Shown: in pieces, positions 44,582-52,745 of the stretch
How the letters are laid out: each line of letters opens with the position of its first letter
Numbering within the stretch: position 1 is the stretch's first letter
Source: Streptomyces sp. NRRL F-5135
GTDB taxonomy: Bacteria; Actinomycetota; Actinomycetes; Streptomycetales; Streptomycetaceae
Assembly: GCF_000719775.1 (NCBI RefSeq)
Contig: NZ_JOHR01000001.1
Location: forward strand, 1 to 64,000
DNA: 64,000 nucleotides
Direction: 5' to 3'
Made by a program: the position numbers and the translations under genes
Notes under the pieces: generated by a model
Seen by the model: the letters and a program-made list of their open reading frames with translations, nothing else
Databases searched by the model: none
What the model was told of the DNA's origin: nothing

Positions 44582-45189
44582 CGACCCGCCCCGCTGCCGC
44601 CGGCACCGGCCTCGCCGCCGCCGGCACCGGCCTCGCGGCCGTCGACGACGTCGAGTACGGCGCTCGCTTCCTCGGCTCGCTCTCGCTGCACGAGGGCCGT
44701 GACCCCGCGCGCTTGCGTCAATGGGCCGCGGCCGCGGCCGAGTTCGGCGCCGCCCTGGCCCCCGCCGCAATACCCGCGCCGCTGCGGATCGTGGAGAGCG
44801 AGGGCGGCCTGGAGCGCGGGCTCCTCGCCCGCTACACCTCCCGGCCGCCCACCGTCGAGCTGTACACGGACTCCCTCGAGGCGGCGGAGCGCCTGGTGAC
44901 CGCCCACGGCTGGCGGAAGTGGTTCCCGGCCGGCTCGGTCCGCGCCGCCGCCCTCGCCCACGAGGCGGTCCACGAACGGCTCCACCACGGCCCCGAGCGC
45001 GCCGCGCTCAAGAAGGCCCTCGGCCACACCGCGCTGCGCCTGGGGCGCTTCCGGGTCCTCGCGCACGTCGCGGGCGCCGAGGAACTCGCCGCGCACGCCT
45101 ACGCGCAATCCGTCTGCGGCCTGGGCCGCACCCCGCTCCTGCTGTCCGCCGCCCTGGCCGCGTCAGCCGCACCGGCAAGAGAGAAATAA
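44578..45189 (+). CDS. HExxH-containing protein of unknown function
   Basis: A 203-residue protein whose ATG overlaps the hydantoinase-like stop by 4 bp. Residues 128-132 are HEAVH within AALAHEAVHERLHHGPERAA, the spacing of a zinc-metalloprotease helix, though the third ligand is not apparent. The N-terminus contains a short tandem repeat (AAAGTGLAAAGTGLA). The rest is helical and Ala/Leu-rich. It could be a metal-dependent hydrolase, an assembly factor or the missing partner subunit of the hydantoinase-like ATPase. No known family could be assigned. Confidence 0.7.
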   Translation: MTTRPAAAGTGLAAAGTGLAAVDDVEYGARFLGSLSLHEGRDPARLRQWAAAAAEFGAALAPAAIPAPLRIVESEGGLERGLLARYTSRPPTVELYTDSLEAAERLVTAHGWRKWFPAGSVRAAALAHEAVHERLHHGPERAALKKALGHTALRLGRFRVLAHVAGAEELAAHAYAQSVCGLGRTPLLLSAALAASAAPAREK

Positions 45190-45192
45190 GTC

Positions 45193-46479
45193 ATGGGCAT
45201 CGTCATCCTGATCGTCATGGCGGCCGGTGTCGCCGCGATCCTCACCAAGAGGCTCCCCACCGCCTTCGCGCTCGTCCTGCTCGGCGTGGTCATCGCCTTC
45301 GTCTCGGGCGCCCCGGTCACCGGCGAGAACAGCGTTTTCGACACGGTCCTCCAAGAAGGCGCGCCGGCGCTGGCCGCGACGATGATCGCGATCCTGCTGG
45401 GCTCCTGGCTCGGAAAACTGCTCGACGAGACCGGCATCGCCGGCACCCTCGTCCGCAAGATAGTCGAGTTCGGCGGGGACCGGCCCACGGTCGTGGCGCT
45501 CGGCGTGCTGCTCGTCTCGACCCTCGTCGGCACCGTGACCGGCTCCGCGCCCGCGGCGATGCTCGCCGGCATCATCGGTATCCCCGCCATGATCGCGGTC
45601 GGCATCCCCAAGGTGACCGCCGCGGGGACGATCCTCATGGGCATCGCCGCCGGGATACCCTTCGAGCTGCCGGTGTGGCAGTTCTTCTCCAGCGCCCTCG
45701 GCATGCCGGTCGCCGACGTGCGCGACTTCATGATCAAGCTCTTCCCGTTCGCGCTGTTCGCCGCCGTCATGTTCGTCCTCGTCGAGTCCCGCAGGCGCGG
45801 GGTCGAACACGCCTGGGCCTTCCGCACCGAGACGCCGCGCACCAAGGCGGGCGAGCGGCGCGCCCGGCTCGGCGACGCCCCGTGGTACGCGCTGCTCACC
45901 CCGGGCGTACCCCTCGTGCTGGCCCTCGGCTTCGAGCTCGCGATCATCCCCTCGCTGCTCGCCGGGGTGCTCTACGCGCTGGTGACGACCACGCGCCCGC
46001 GCGACATGAACCGCCGTCTGCTGCGCACCCTGTACAGCGGCTTCGACGTGGCCGCCGCGCCCATCACGCTGTTCGTCGCCATCGGCATCCTGCTCGCGGC
46101 GGTCAAGCTCCCCGGGTCCGTGGCCGCGCTCGAACCCCTCGTCAAGGCGGTCAGCCCGCAGAACCCGGTGCTGTTCGTGGTGGTCTTCACGGTGCTGGTG
46201 CCGCTGTGCCTGTACCGCGGGCCGCTCAACGTGTACGGCCTCGGCGCCGGCATCGCGGGCGTCCTCATCGCCGCCGGCATCTACCCGGCCGTCGCCGTCC
46301 TCGGCATCACCGCCTCCTACAACCAGGTGTTCGGCGTCGCCGACCCCACCAGCACCCAGACCGTGTGGAGCGCGCAGTACGCGGGGGTCGGCCCCCAGCA
46401 GGTGATGGTGCGCACCCTGCCCTACGTCTGGTTCGTCGCCCTCGGCGGTTTCTGCGTCACCGCCGCCACCGCCCTCTGA
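45193..46479 (+). CDS. Permease for an organic acid or sugar acid
   Basis: A 428-residue integral membrane protein from ATG 45193, three bases after the preceding stop. About 12 hydrophobic segments are visible, for example ILIVMAAGVAAILTKRLPTA, AATMIAILLGSWLGKLL and VALGVLLVSTLVGTVTGSAP. The arrangement recalls the ion-transporter superfamily carriers for citrate, gluconate or dicarboxylates. As part of the LacI-controlled cluster it presumably imports the substrate of the FAD and hydantoinase-like enzymes. Confidence 0.8.
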   Translation: MGIVILIVMAAGVAAILTKRLPTAFALVLLGVVIAFVSGAPVTGENSVFDTVLQEGAPALAATMIAILLGSWLGKLLDETGIAGTLVRKIVEFGGDRPTVVALGVLLVSTLVGTVTGSAPAAMLAGIIGIPAMIAVGIPKVTAAGTILMGIAAGIPFELPVWQFFSSALGMPVADVRDFMIKLFPFALFAAVMFVLVESRRRGVEHAWAFRTETPRTKAGERRARLGDAPWYALLTPGVPLVLALGFELAIIPSLLAGVLYALVTTTRPRDMNRRLLRTLYSGFDVAAAPITLFVAIGILLAAVKLPGSVAALEPLVKAVSPQNPVLFVVVFTVLVPLCLYRGPLNVYGLGAGIAGVLIAAGIYPAVAVLGITASYNQVFGVADPTSTQTVWSAQYAGVGPQQVMVRTLPYVWFVALGGFCVTAATAL

Positions 46480-46532
46480 CCGCTCGTCTCCGGCACACAC
46501 ATCCCCCTTTCCCGCACAGGACGGAGCACTCC

Positions 46533-47558
46533 ATGCACGAGCCGCTGCAACCCAGCCGTCGCATCCTCCTCAAGTCGGCCGCCGCGACCACGGCCGCGCT
46601 AGCCGTCGGCTCGGCGGCCTCCCCGGCACTCGCCGCCGCCCAGGCCCCGGCCGTGGCCGCGGCCCCCGGCGGGTTCCCCGACTACCGCTACGTCAAGACC
46701 CTCCTGACGCCCTCGCAGCTCAAGTACAACCCCACCGGCGAGATCATCTTCCCGTGCATCCGGGGCACCAAGGACCGGCTGTCCGCACCGCTGGGCCGCT
46801 ATTACCTCTACTACGCCCCGCACGACGCGCCCGGCGGGATCTGCCTCGCCTACGGGGACCACATCGAAGGCCCCTTCACCGAATACCCGCGCAACCCGAT
46901 CGTCTCGAACAAGTGGGCGCCGCACTACTCCGTGAGCCATGTCTCCTCCCCGCACGTGATGTGGAACGAGAGCGCCAAGGAGATGTGGCTCTACTTCCAC
47001 GGCGAGAACACCACGACGCGGCTGGCCCGGTCCAAGGACGGCATCAACTTCACCTACGACAAGGTGGTCCTCACCGCGTCCATGCTGCCGGCGGGCACCA
47101 CCGAGACCTCGTACGCCCGGGTCTTCCCGCACGAACTGCCCGCCAAGAAGGCCCACTACGTGATGCTGTTCATGCTGAACAACAAGAGCAACCACCGGGA
47201 CATCCACTGGGGCTGGTCGGCCGACGGCCGCGACTGGACCTTCGACCAGAAGGCCCTCGTCAGCCACAACGACGTGTCGGCCGTCAACGTCGGCGGCCCG
47301 CACCTGCTGACCCGCAACGGCAGCGCCTACGTCGTCTACAACAAGGACAAGCAGAGCGGCGGCGACCTCATGATCACCGAGGTCGGGAAGGACTTCACAC
47401 TGCGCCGCCACCTCGGCCGCTTCTACGACTCCTCGAACAGCGCGCCCGACAACGGCCGCAGCGCCGCGCCCAGCTTCGGCACCGAGGGGGGCGTGCCCTA
47501 CATGGTGTACGAGGCCGGTGAACGCCTCAAGGGCAGCATCGCGGTCGCCCGGGGCTGA
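46533..47558 (+). CDS. Tat-exported GH43-like beta-propeller protein
   Basis: A 341-residue protein. The signal has a twin-arginine motif (SRRILLK, Arg9-Arg10) and an Ala-rich stretch ending about residue 45. The remainder has the five-bladed pattern of GH43/GH32/GH62-like proteins: YYLYYAPHDAPGGICLAYGD, HVSSPHVMWNESAKEMWLYF, IHWGWSADGRDWTFDQKALV. The three acidic catalytic residues of GH43 are not certain. It probably frees the cluster's substrate from a polysaccharide or glycoside outside the cell. Starts 53 bp after the permease and ends before a hairpin. Confidence 0.8.
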   Translation: MHEPLQPSRRILLKSAAATTAALAVGSAASPALAAAQAPAVAAAPGGFPDYRYVKTLLTPSQLKYNPTGEIIFPCIRGTKDRLSAPLGRYYLYYAPHDAPGGICLAYGDHIEGPFTEYPRNPIVSNKWAPHYSVSHVSSPHVMWNESAKEMWLYFHGENTTTRLARSKDGINFTYDKVVLTASMLPAGTTETSYARVFPHELPAKKAHYVMLFMLNNKSNHRDIHWGWSADGRDWTFDQKALVSHNDVSAVNVGGPHLLTRNGSAYVVYNKDKQSGGDLMITEVGKDFTLRRHLGRFYDSSNSAPDNGRSAAPSFGTEGGVPYMVYEAGERLKGSIAVARG

Positions 47559-47571
47559 CCGGCACCCGGGT

Positions 47572-47630
47572 CCTCCCGCACCAGGACGTGCGGACGCCGG
47601 CCGTGCGGGCCGGCCTGGTGCGGGGGGAGG
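47572..47630 (+). terminator. Hairpin after the LacI-controlled cluster
   Basis: CCTCCCGCACCAGG (47572-47585) pairs with CCTGGTGCGG plus GGGGAGG (47614-47630), a 10-bp perfect stem extended by G/C pairing, with a second hairpin (CCGGCCGTGCGGGCCGG) in the loop. It begins 14 bp after the last stop. Confidence 0.65.
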
Positions 47631-48128
47631 CGGTACGTCGGCACGGCGCGCGTGCCCGCCCGGCGGCGGCAGGGAGTTCGCGGCTGTCGACGACGTCCTG
47701 GACGCCGCGGGCTTCCCACCGCCCACGGGCGAGGCCCGGTACCGCCTGGTGACCACGGTGGGCCGGGCCGCGTCCGCGGGGCGTCCGCGCTCGGGGACGA
47801 AATGGGTCGCCGGGAGGGGCCGGGGCCCAGCGCGTCCGGCGGCCCGCGACCCGGTGACGACGGAGGGTTCGGCGTCGTCGGCCTCCGGGAACGCGTCGGG
47901 GCGCTGGGCGGGCATCTGCACGCGGGACCGCGCCCCGGCACCGGATGGGACGTCCACGCCACACTCCCCCTGAGCCGGGGCACCGCCTCGTGAACCCTCG
48001 TCATCGGCACGGCGCTCCGGCCGTCCGGTGGGAGAAGCGCCCGCCGGCGAGGGCCGGTACGCGTTGCCGGCCAGCGGATCCGCGGGGCCCTCGGTTCCGC
48101 TTCTCCCCCTGCGCGGACCACCGGACCG
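47631..48128 (+). pseudogene. Intergenic debris with a histidine-kinase G2 fragment
   Basis: Near its middle (about 47862-47993, ending TAS-stop) the plus strand reads DDGGFGVVGLRERVGALGGH, LHAGPRPGTGWDVHATLPL: the G2 box and final strand of a NarL-type sensor kinase. The upstream kinase is missing. The remaining 135 bp to the TetR gene and the 230 bp before the fragment contain no recognisable gene. Confidence 0.5.
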
Positions 48129-48779
48129 CTACGTCCTCGCTCCCAGCCGGTCCACCAGGTCGTTCCAGCCCGCCTCCAGCCGCTCGAGACACATTCCCCG
48201 CTGGGTCAGCAGGTGGTGGACGAGGCCGGTGTCGAGGAAGCCCAGCAGGATGTGGGCGAGCAGTTCGACGTCGCCGGGCACTTTCGTCCGGCGGAGCAGC
48301 ATGGTGATGTGAGTGAGGCGGAGTTCGTGCGGCGAGGTCGAATAGCGGCGGTCCGGGGCGCCCTGGGCGGCCAGGTAGAGGTCGCTGTGGCGGTGTTCGT
48401 GGCGCATGACGGCCGGGCCGAAGGCGCGCAGGCGCGCGAGGGCGGGCGCGTCCGGGCCCAGCGGTGGCGGGCCGGTGAGGAAGGCCGCCTGGAGCTGCCG
48501 CTCGTGGTGGTCCAGAAGGGCCAGCATCAGTCCGGTGCGGTCGCCGAACCGCCGGAAGACGGTCCCCTTGCCCACCTGCGCGGCGGCGGCGATGCTCTCC
48601 ATGGTCACGTTCGCCGCGCCCCGTTCGGCGGCGAGCCCCGCGGCGACCTCCAGCAGGCGCGTACGGTTGCGCTCCGCGTCGGCCCGCAGCCGGCGTTCCG
48701 TGCAGGACGTCAGGCTGAGGCCCGTCCTTCCGTCCGAGGCTTCGTACGGCACGGAGGGCGGCGGGCCGGAGGAGGTCAT
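48129..48779 (-). CDS. TetR-family regulator of the FMN-reductase gene
   Basis: A 216-residue regulator from ATG 48779 (GGAGGAGG overlapping the start region). HTH: MESIAAAAQVGKGTVFRRFG, then DRTGLMLALLDHHER. The C-terminal domain has no distinctive motif; HEHRHSDLYLAAQGAPDRRY may line the ligand pocket. The divergent flavin reductase starts 119 bp away, and two GGACCnCGGTCC sites in between indicate direct repression. Related pairs respond to electrophiles or redox-active drugs. Confidence 0.87.
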   Translation of the reverse strand: MTSSGPPPSVPYEASDGRTGLSLTSCTERRLRADAERNRTRLLEVAAGLAAERGAANVTMESIAAAAQVGKGTVFRRFGDRTGLMLALLDHHERQLQAAFLTGPPPLGPDAPALARLRAFGPAVMRHEHRHSDLYLAAQGAPDRRYSTSPHELRLTHITMLLRRTKVPGDVELLAHILLGFLDTGLVHHLLTQRGMCLERLEAGWNDLVDRLGART

Positions 48780-48812
48780 GCCCCTCAGCGTAACGCTCCT
48801 GTGAACAAAAGT

Positions 48813-48863
48813 GGACCCCGGTCCGGTTGGGTGGTAGAACATTAAACGGACCTCGGTCCGGTT
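48813..48863. promoter_or_regulatory. Two TetR operators GGACCnCGGTCC
   Basis: GGACCCCGGTCCGGTT (48813-48828) and GGACCTCGGTCCGGTT (48848-48863) are nearly identical palindromes 35 bp apart, between the TetR gene (start 48779) and the flavin reductase (start 48898). The AT-rich stretch AGAACATTAAAC between them should contain a -10 region. Confidence 0.85.
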
Positions 48864-48897
48864 GCCCTCGCACTCATATCTCTTGGAGTCAACGCTC

Positions 48898-49458
48898 ATG
48901 TCCGTACAGATTCTCGCCCTGGTCGGCAGCCTTCGGGCCGGTTCGCACAACCGTCAGCTCGCCGAGGCCGCCATCAAGCACGCCCCTGAGAACGTCGAGG
49001 TCGAGCTGTTCGAGGGCCTGGCCGACGTGCCCTTCTACAACGAGGACATCGACGTCGAGGGCTCGGTGCCGGAGGCCGCCCTCCGGCTGCGCGCGGCGGC
49101 CGGCCGGGCCGACGGCTTCCTGCTGTTCTCGCCCGAGTACAACGGCACCATTCCGGCCGTGCTCAAGAACGCCATCGACTGGCTGTCCCGCCCGTTCGGG
49201 GCCAGCGCGTTCTCCGGGAAGCCGGCCGCCGTCATCGGCACGGCCTTCGGCCAGTACGGCGGCGTGTGGGCGCAGGACGAGGCCCGCAAGGCCGCGGGCA
49301 TCGCCGGCGCCACCGTCCTGGAGGACCTCAAGCTCTCCATCCCCGGCTCCGTCACCCGCTTCGCCGAGACCCACCCCGCCGACGACGCCGAGGTCGTCAC
49401 CGGCCTGACCGGCGTCCTGGCGCAGCTCGGCTCCCGGGCCGGATCGCCCTCCGCCTGA
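48898..49458 (+). CDS. NADPH-dependent FMN reductase
   Basis: A 186-residue flavodoxin-fold reductase from ATG 48898, with TTGGAG at a suitable distance. The FMN-phosphate loop is GSLRAGSHNRQL, followed by SPEYNGTIPAVLKNAIDWLS, the hallmark of SsuE/azoreductase/chromate-reductase-like enzymes, and VIGTAFGQYGG. It reduces free FMN, quinones, azo dyes or chromate with NAD(P)H in the cytosol. It is divergent from the TetR gene and probably induced when that repressor releases the operators. Confidence 0.9.
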   Translation: MSVQILALVGSLRAGSHNRQLAEAAIKHAPENVEVELFEGLADVPFYNEDIDVEGSVPEAALRLRAAAGRADGFLLFSPEYNGTIPAVLKNAIDWLSRPFGASAFSGKPAAVIGTAFGQYGGVWAQDEARKAAGIAGATVLEDLKLSIPGSVTRFAETHPADDAEVVTGLTGVLAQLGSRAGSPSA

Positions 49459-49733
49459 GCGGACGACCGCTCGCGCGGCGGGGCAGGCACCAGGTCGCGA
49501 CCGTCGGAGCCGGGGCCTTGCCCGGCCCGGCGGGTGCGCCTCCGCGGCGGACGGCACCTGCGCGGGGGTGTGACCGCCGCGGGGGTGTCGCGTCACGCAT
49601 GAGAGCCCGTCGGTGTGGTGCGTGGGGCCGCGGCCCCACGCTCACCCCCCGCACCCGTCGCGGCCGGGGCTGCCATGCCAAGGCGGCCGGGCCGGGGCCC
49701 GCCGCGTCTCCGGCGGCGCGGGCCCGCCCGCCG

Positions 49734-51146
49734 TCAAGCGGCCTGGTGGCGGGCCGTCTCGCGCGGAACACAGAAGACGGCGAGGGCGGCGGCCGTCAGA
49801 TACGCGGCCGCGCCGATGGCCATGCTCGTCCGCAGCCCGGTGGCGAAACCGGCCGAGACGGCCAGAAGTGAGCCTCCCAGTGCGACCCCCGCGGCGCTGC
49901 CGACCTGGCGGGCGGTGTTGAACAGGCCGGACGCGGTGCCGGAGTAGCTCTCCGGGGCGGCCGACATCACGGTCGCGGTCGATCCGGTGAGGGCGAAGGA
50001 CGTGCCGAAGCCCGCCGCCATCATCGGCACCACCAGCAGGAGGTAGTCCGGGGCCGGTCCGGCGGCGGCCCAGCCGCCCAGGCCCGCCCCTCCCAGGAGC
50101 ATGCCCGTGACCACGAGCCGCCGGTGCCCGGTGCGGCGCGCCAGCCTCCCGGACAGCACGGAGGCGAACATCGTCATGGCCACCGCCGGGAAAAGGGCGA
50201 TCCCCGTGCGCAGGGCGGTGAGGCCGCGCTCGTGCTGGAAGTACAGGCTCGCCGTGAAGATCATGCCGTAGAAGGCGAAGTTGAACAGCAGGCCGATGGC
50301 CGCGCCTCCGCTCATCCGGCGGGAGCGCAGCAGCCGCAGGGGCAGCACGGGATCGCGGGCCAGGCGCTCGCGCAGGACGAACGCGGCAGCGGCCGACAGG
50401 CACAGGCCCGCCCCGATGAGGATCAGAGGGTCCGTCAGGTCATGCCGTCCTGCCTCGTTGAGGACGGTTGTCAGCAGGGCCACCGTCGCGACGAGCGCGC
50501 ACTGGGCCGGCCAGTCCACGGGACGGTCCGCGCGCCGGACCGAAGCGGGCACGTGGCGCAGCGTCAGCAGCAGGCACGCGCATCCGACGGGCAGGTTGAC
50601 GAAGAACACCCAGCGCCACCCGACGGTGGTGACCAGAAGGCCGCCCAGGAGCGGCCCGGCGGAGGCCGCGACGCCGGCCATGGAACCCCACAGGCCGAAG
50701 GCGCGGGAGCGCTCGGCGGGTGAGGGGTACGCCTGTTGGAGGAGGGCGAGCGAGCCGGGCACGATCAGTGCCGCGCCGAGCCCTTCCACCAGCCGCCCGG
50801 CGACCAGGGCCCCGGAGCTCGGGGCCAGTCCGCAGCCGGCCGAGGCAAGGGTGAACACCACCACCCCGGCGCAGAAGACCCGGCGGTTTCCCAGCCGGTC
50901 CCCCAGCGCGCCACCGGTGAGCAGCAGGCCGGCGAAGACCAGGGTGTAGCCGTCCGTGATCCACTGGATTCCGGTGAGCGAGGCCGACAGCTCCCGTCCC
51001 ACCACCGGAACTGCGACGGTGACGACGGTCACGTCCAGGATGACCATGAAGTAGCCCGCGCAGACCGCGAGGAGGGGGGCCAGGGGCCGCCCGGAAGCCC
51101 TATCCCCCTCCGGTCGGCCGGCCCCGGGCCCCTCGGCTCGCACCAT
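49734..51146 (-). CDS. DHA2-type MFS drug exporter
   Basis: A 470-residue membrane protein from ATG 51146. Fourteen helices are likely. The motif A region (GALGDRLGNRRVFCAGVVVF) and antiporter motif C (AGVAASAGPLLGGLLVTTVG, WRWVFFVNLPVG) place it in the EmrB/QacA proton-driven exporter family. Such carriers expel antibiotics and antiseptic cations. Upstream is a small antitoxin-like gene on the same strand, separated by 163 bp, so it is probably transcribed alone. It converges with the flavin reductase. Confidence 0.88.
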   Translation of the reverse strand: MVRAEGPGAGRPEGDRASGRPLAPLLAVCAGYFMVILDVTVVTVAVPVVGRELSASLTGIQWITDGYTLVFAGLLLTGGALGDRLGNRRVFCAGVVVFTLASAGCGLAPSSGALVAGRLVEGLGAALIVPGSLALLQQAYPSPAERSRAFGLWGSMAGVAASAGPLLGGLLVTTVGWRWVFFVNLPVGCACLLLTLRHVPASVRRADRPVDWPAQCALVATVALLTTVLNEAGRHDLTDPLILIGAGLCLSAAAAFVLRERLARDPVLPLRLLRSRRMSGGAAIGLLFNFAFYGMIFTASLYFQHERGLTALRTGIALFPAVAMTMFASVLSGRLARRTGHRRLVVTGMLLGGAGLGGWAAAGPAPDYLLLVVPMMAAGFGTSFALTGSTATVMSAAPESYSGTASGLFNTARQVGSAAGVALGGSLLAVSAGFATGLRTSMAIGAAAYLTAAALAVFCVPRETARHQAA

Positions 51147-51309
51147 GGCGACACGGTATTCCCCCGATGCGCGCCTCCCGCCTCTTGAACGGCCCGGCGG
51201 CGCGCCGGGTCCGCCGCCGTGGCGCAGTGGCACGCGTCCGGCGACCGTACGGGCGACCGCCCCGTTCCGGCTGCCGGACGTCATGCCGCGCTCTGCCGTC
51301 CGGATCGGA

Positions 51310-51507
51310 TCAGTCCTTCTTCTCCCCCAGCTTCTCGATGTACTCCTGAGCCTTGTCGACAGCTGTGTCGATCTTGTCGCTGTGCTTGCCGTCGGTTCTG
51401 TCGTCGAGGAAGTCGCCCGCCTTCTCCAGTCCGTCGGAGATCTTGTCGCCGTGGGCCTCGGCGAGACCCTCCGCCTTGTCCTTGAGGTTCTTCAGCGCGT
51501 CGAACAT
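51310..51507 (-). CDS. MT0933-type antitoxin-like small protein
   Basis: A 65-residue, highly charged helical protein (FDALKNLKDKAEGLAEAHGD, KISDGLEKAGDFLDDRTDGK, HSDKIDTAVDKAQEYIEKLG). This is the pattern of the PF14013 family, annotated as antitoxin after Mycobacterium tuberculosis MT0933; no toxin gene is next to it, and the name may be misleading. ATG 51507 has AAGGAG 14 bp upstream; GTG 51531 would add eight residues. The 68 bp before the MarR gene contain no separate promoter signal that I can identify. Confidence 0.8.
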   Translation of the reverse strand: MFDALKNLKDKAEGLAEAHGDKISDGLEKAGDFLDDRTDGKHSDKIDTAVDKAQEYIEKLGEKKD

Positions 51508-51575
51508 GTGGGGGGGCCTTGTCTCCTTCACTCGAACTGCCGGACGGGCAATGATCCCACGGTGGATACGGCGTC

Positions 51576-52037
51576 TCAGTCGTCGAGGGCGTCCGACATG
51601 GCGTCGAGGTCGGCGAGGAGGGCGGCGAGGCGCTGTGCGGGGATGGCTTCGATCATGCGTTCCTCGATGGCGTAGACGGCCGCCCGGGCCGCGTGCAGGC
51701 GTCGCCGTCCGGCGGGGGTGAGGTGGACGGGCAGGGCGCGGCCGTGGTCGGTGGTGGCGGCCCGGGTGATGAGACCGGCGTCTTTCAGACCGCGCAGGAC
51801 GACGTTGGCCGACTGCCGGGTGACGAAGGTGCCGCGGGCCAGGTCGGCGTTGGACAGGCCCGGCCGTTCGTCGAGGAGTTCGAGGCAGGAGTACTGCGGG
51901 ACGGTGAGGTCGTGCTCGCGCAGGGCCTTGTCCATGGCGCCGCGCAGGGCGGCGGAGGCGCGTTTGAGCCGGTATCCCACGTGCTCGGTGATGTCGCGGG
52001 CCGGATGGGGGGAGGGCACGGGCGCACGGTCTTCCAT
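51576..52037 (-). CDS. MarR-family regulator of the VOC gene
   Basis: A 153-residue regulator from ATG 52037. The winged helix holds VPQYSCLELLDERPGLSNAD, LARGTFVTRQSANVVLRGLK and ITRAATTDHGRALPVHLTPA. MarR proteins bind palindromes as dimers and are released by phenolic compounds, oxidants or antibiotics. The divergent VOC gene is 82 bp away and the gap has two ATGTCA-N6-TGACAT sites, one covering the MarR start itself. Confidence 0.88.
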   Translation of the reverse strand: MEDRAPVPSPHPARDITEHVGYRLKRASAALRGAMDKALREHDLTVPQYSCLELLDERPGLSNADLARGTFVTRQSANVVLRGLKDAGLITRAATTDHGRALPVHLTPAGRRRLHAARAAVYAIEERMIEAIPAQRLAALLADLDAMSDALDD

Positions 52038-52099
52038 GTCAGCATTTTGACATGTGGGAGAAGCGGCACCTACAGTCACCTATGTCAAAGTCCTGACAT
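52035..52099. promoter_or_regulatory. Two MarR operators ATGTCA-N6-TGACAT
   Basis: CATGTCA-GCATTT-TGACATG (52035-52054) overlaps the MarR start; ATGTCA-AAGTCC-TGACAT (52082-52099) precedes the VOC gene by 20 bp. Arms are perfect in both and the centres are 46 bp apart, so both divergent promoters can be covered. Confidence 0.85.
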
Positions 52100-52119
52100 T
52101 CACTTTCCCAGGAGGAACC

Positions 52120-52491
52120 ATGCCCGCCACCGTCGACGGCCCCGACTTCATCGCCCTGCAGGTGACGGATGTACCCGCCGCGGCCGCCTTCTTCGAGGAG
52201 CGTCTCGGGCTGCGCCGGGCCCCCGCCTCGCCGCCCGGCGCGGTCGTCTTCACCACCAGCCCGGTCCCGTTCGCCGTCCGCGAGCCGCTCCCGGGCGTCG
52301 ACCTCACCGGCGACGCGCGCCCCGGTCTGGGCGTGGCGTTGTGGCTGCGCACGTCGGACGCGAGTGCGCTGCGCGAGCAGCTGGTCGCGGCGGGCACGCA
52401 GGACGTCGGCCCGCTGTTGGACAGCCCGTTCGGACCGACGTTCTCCTTCACGGGCCCCGAGGGCTACCGGCTCACCGTGCACGGAGGCTGA
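52120..52491 (+). CDS. VOC-family (glyoxalase/bleomycin-resistance-like) protein
   Basis: A 123-residue protein from ATG 52120 with GGAGGA directly upstream. The vicinal-oxygen-chelate fold shows in DFIALQVTDVPAAAAFFEER, GVALWLRTSDASALREQLVA and FGPTFSFTGPEGYRLTVHGG. The first-strand metal His of true glyoxalases is not seen (Gln in IALQV), and Glu in GPEGY remains. VOC proteins bind or modify small ligands, including antibiotics and glutathione-type conjugates. It is divergent from and apparently repressed by the MarR protein. The 254 bp after it hold no gene. Confidence 0.85.
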   Translation: MPATVDGPDFIALQVTDVPAAAAFFEERLGLRRAPASPPGAVVFTTSPVPFAVREPLPGVDLTGDARPGLGVALWLRTSDASALREQLVAAGTQDVGPLLDSPFGPTFSFTGPEGYRLTVHGG

Positions 52492-52745
52492 CGCGAGCGC
52501 CGTCGCCCTCACTCCCCGAGGTCCGTACTCGCTCGCGGCCGCCCCGCGCCTCCTGGAGGGGTCCGCCCCCGCCCGCCACGAGGGCGGTCACGGCGGGGCG
52601 CCGCGGCCTGCGCCCCCTCGGACGACGGCCGTTTTCCCGCGGGAGCCGCCCGGTGCGGCCACGGTGGCCGGATCTCTGCCCTCGCGCCCCGGTGCGAGGC
52701 GGAAGATCATTGATCAACGCTCCCCACGGGATTAGGTTCGGCCCT

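Noticed and set aside
49681..49733. GC-rich imperfect hairpin between the flavin reductase and the MFS exporter
   Set aside because: The stem contains bulges and could arise by chance in DNA of this composition, so it was not listed as a terminator.
51693..52745. Upstream extension of the AfsR-like frame across the MarR and VOC genes
   Set aside because: The added residues are antisense or out of frame to two well-supported genes with operators; homology starts at the winged helix after 52746.
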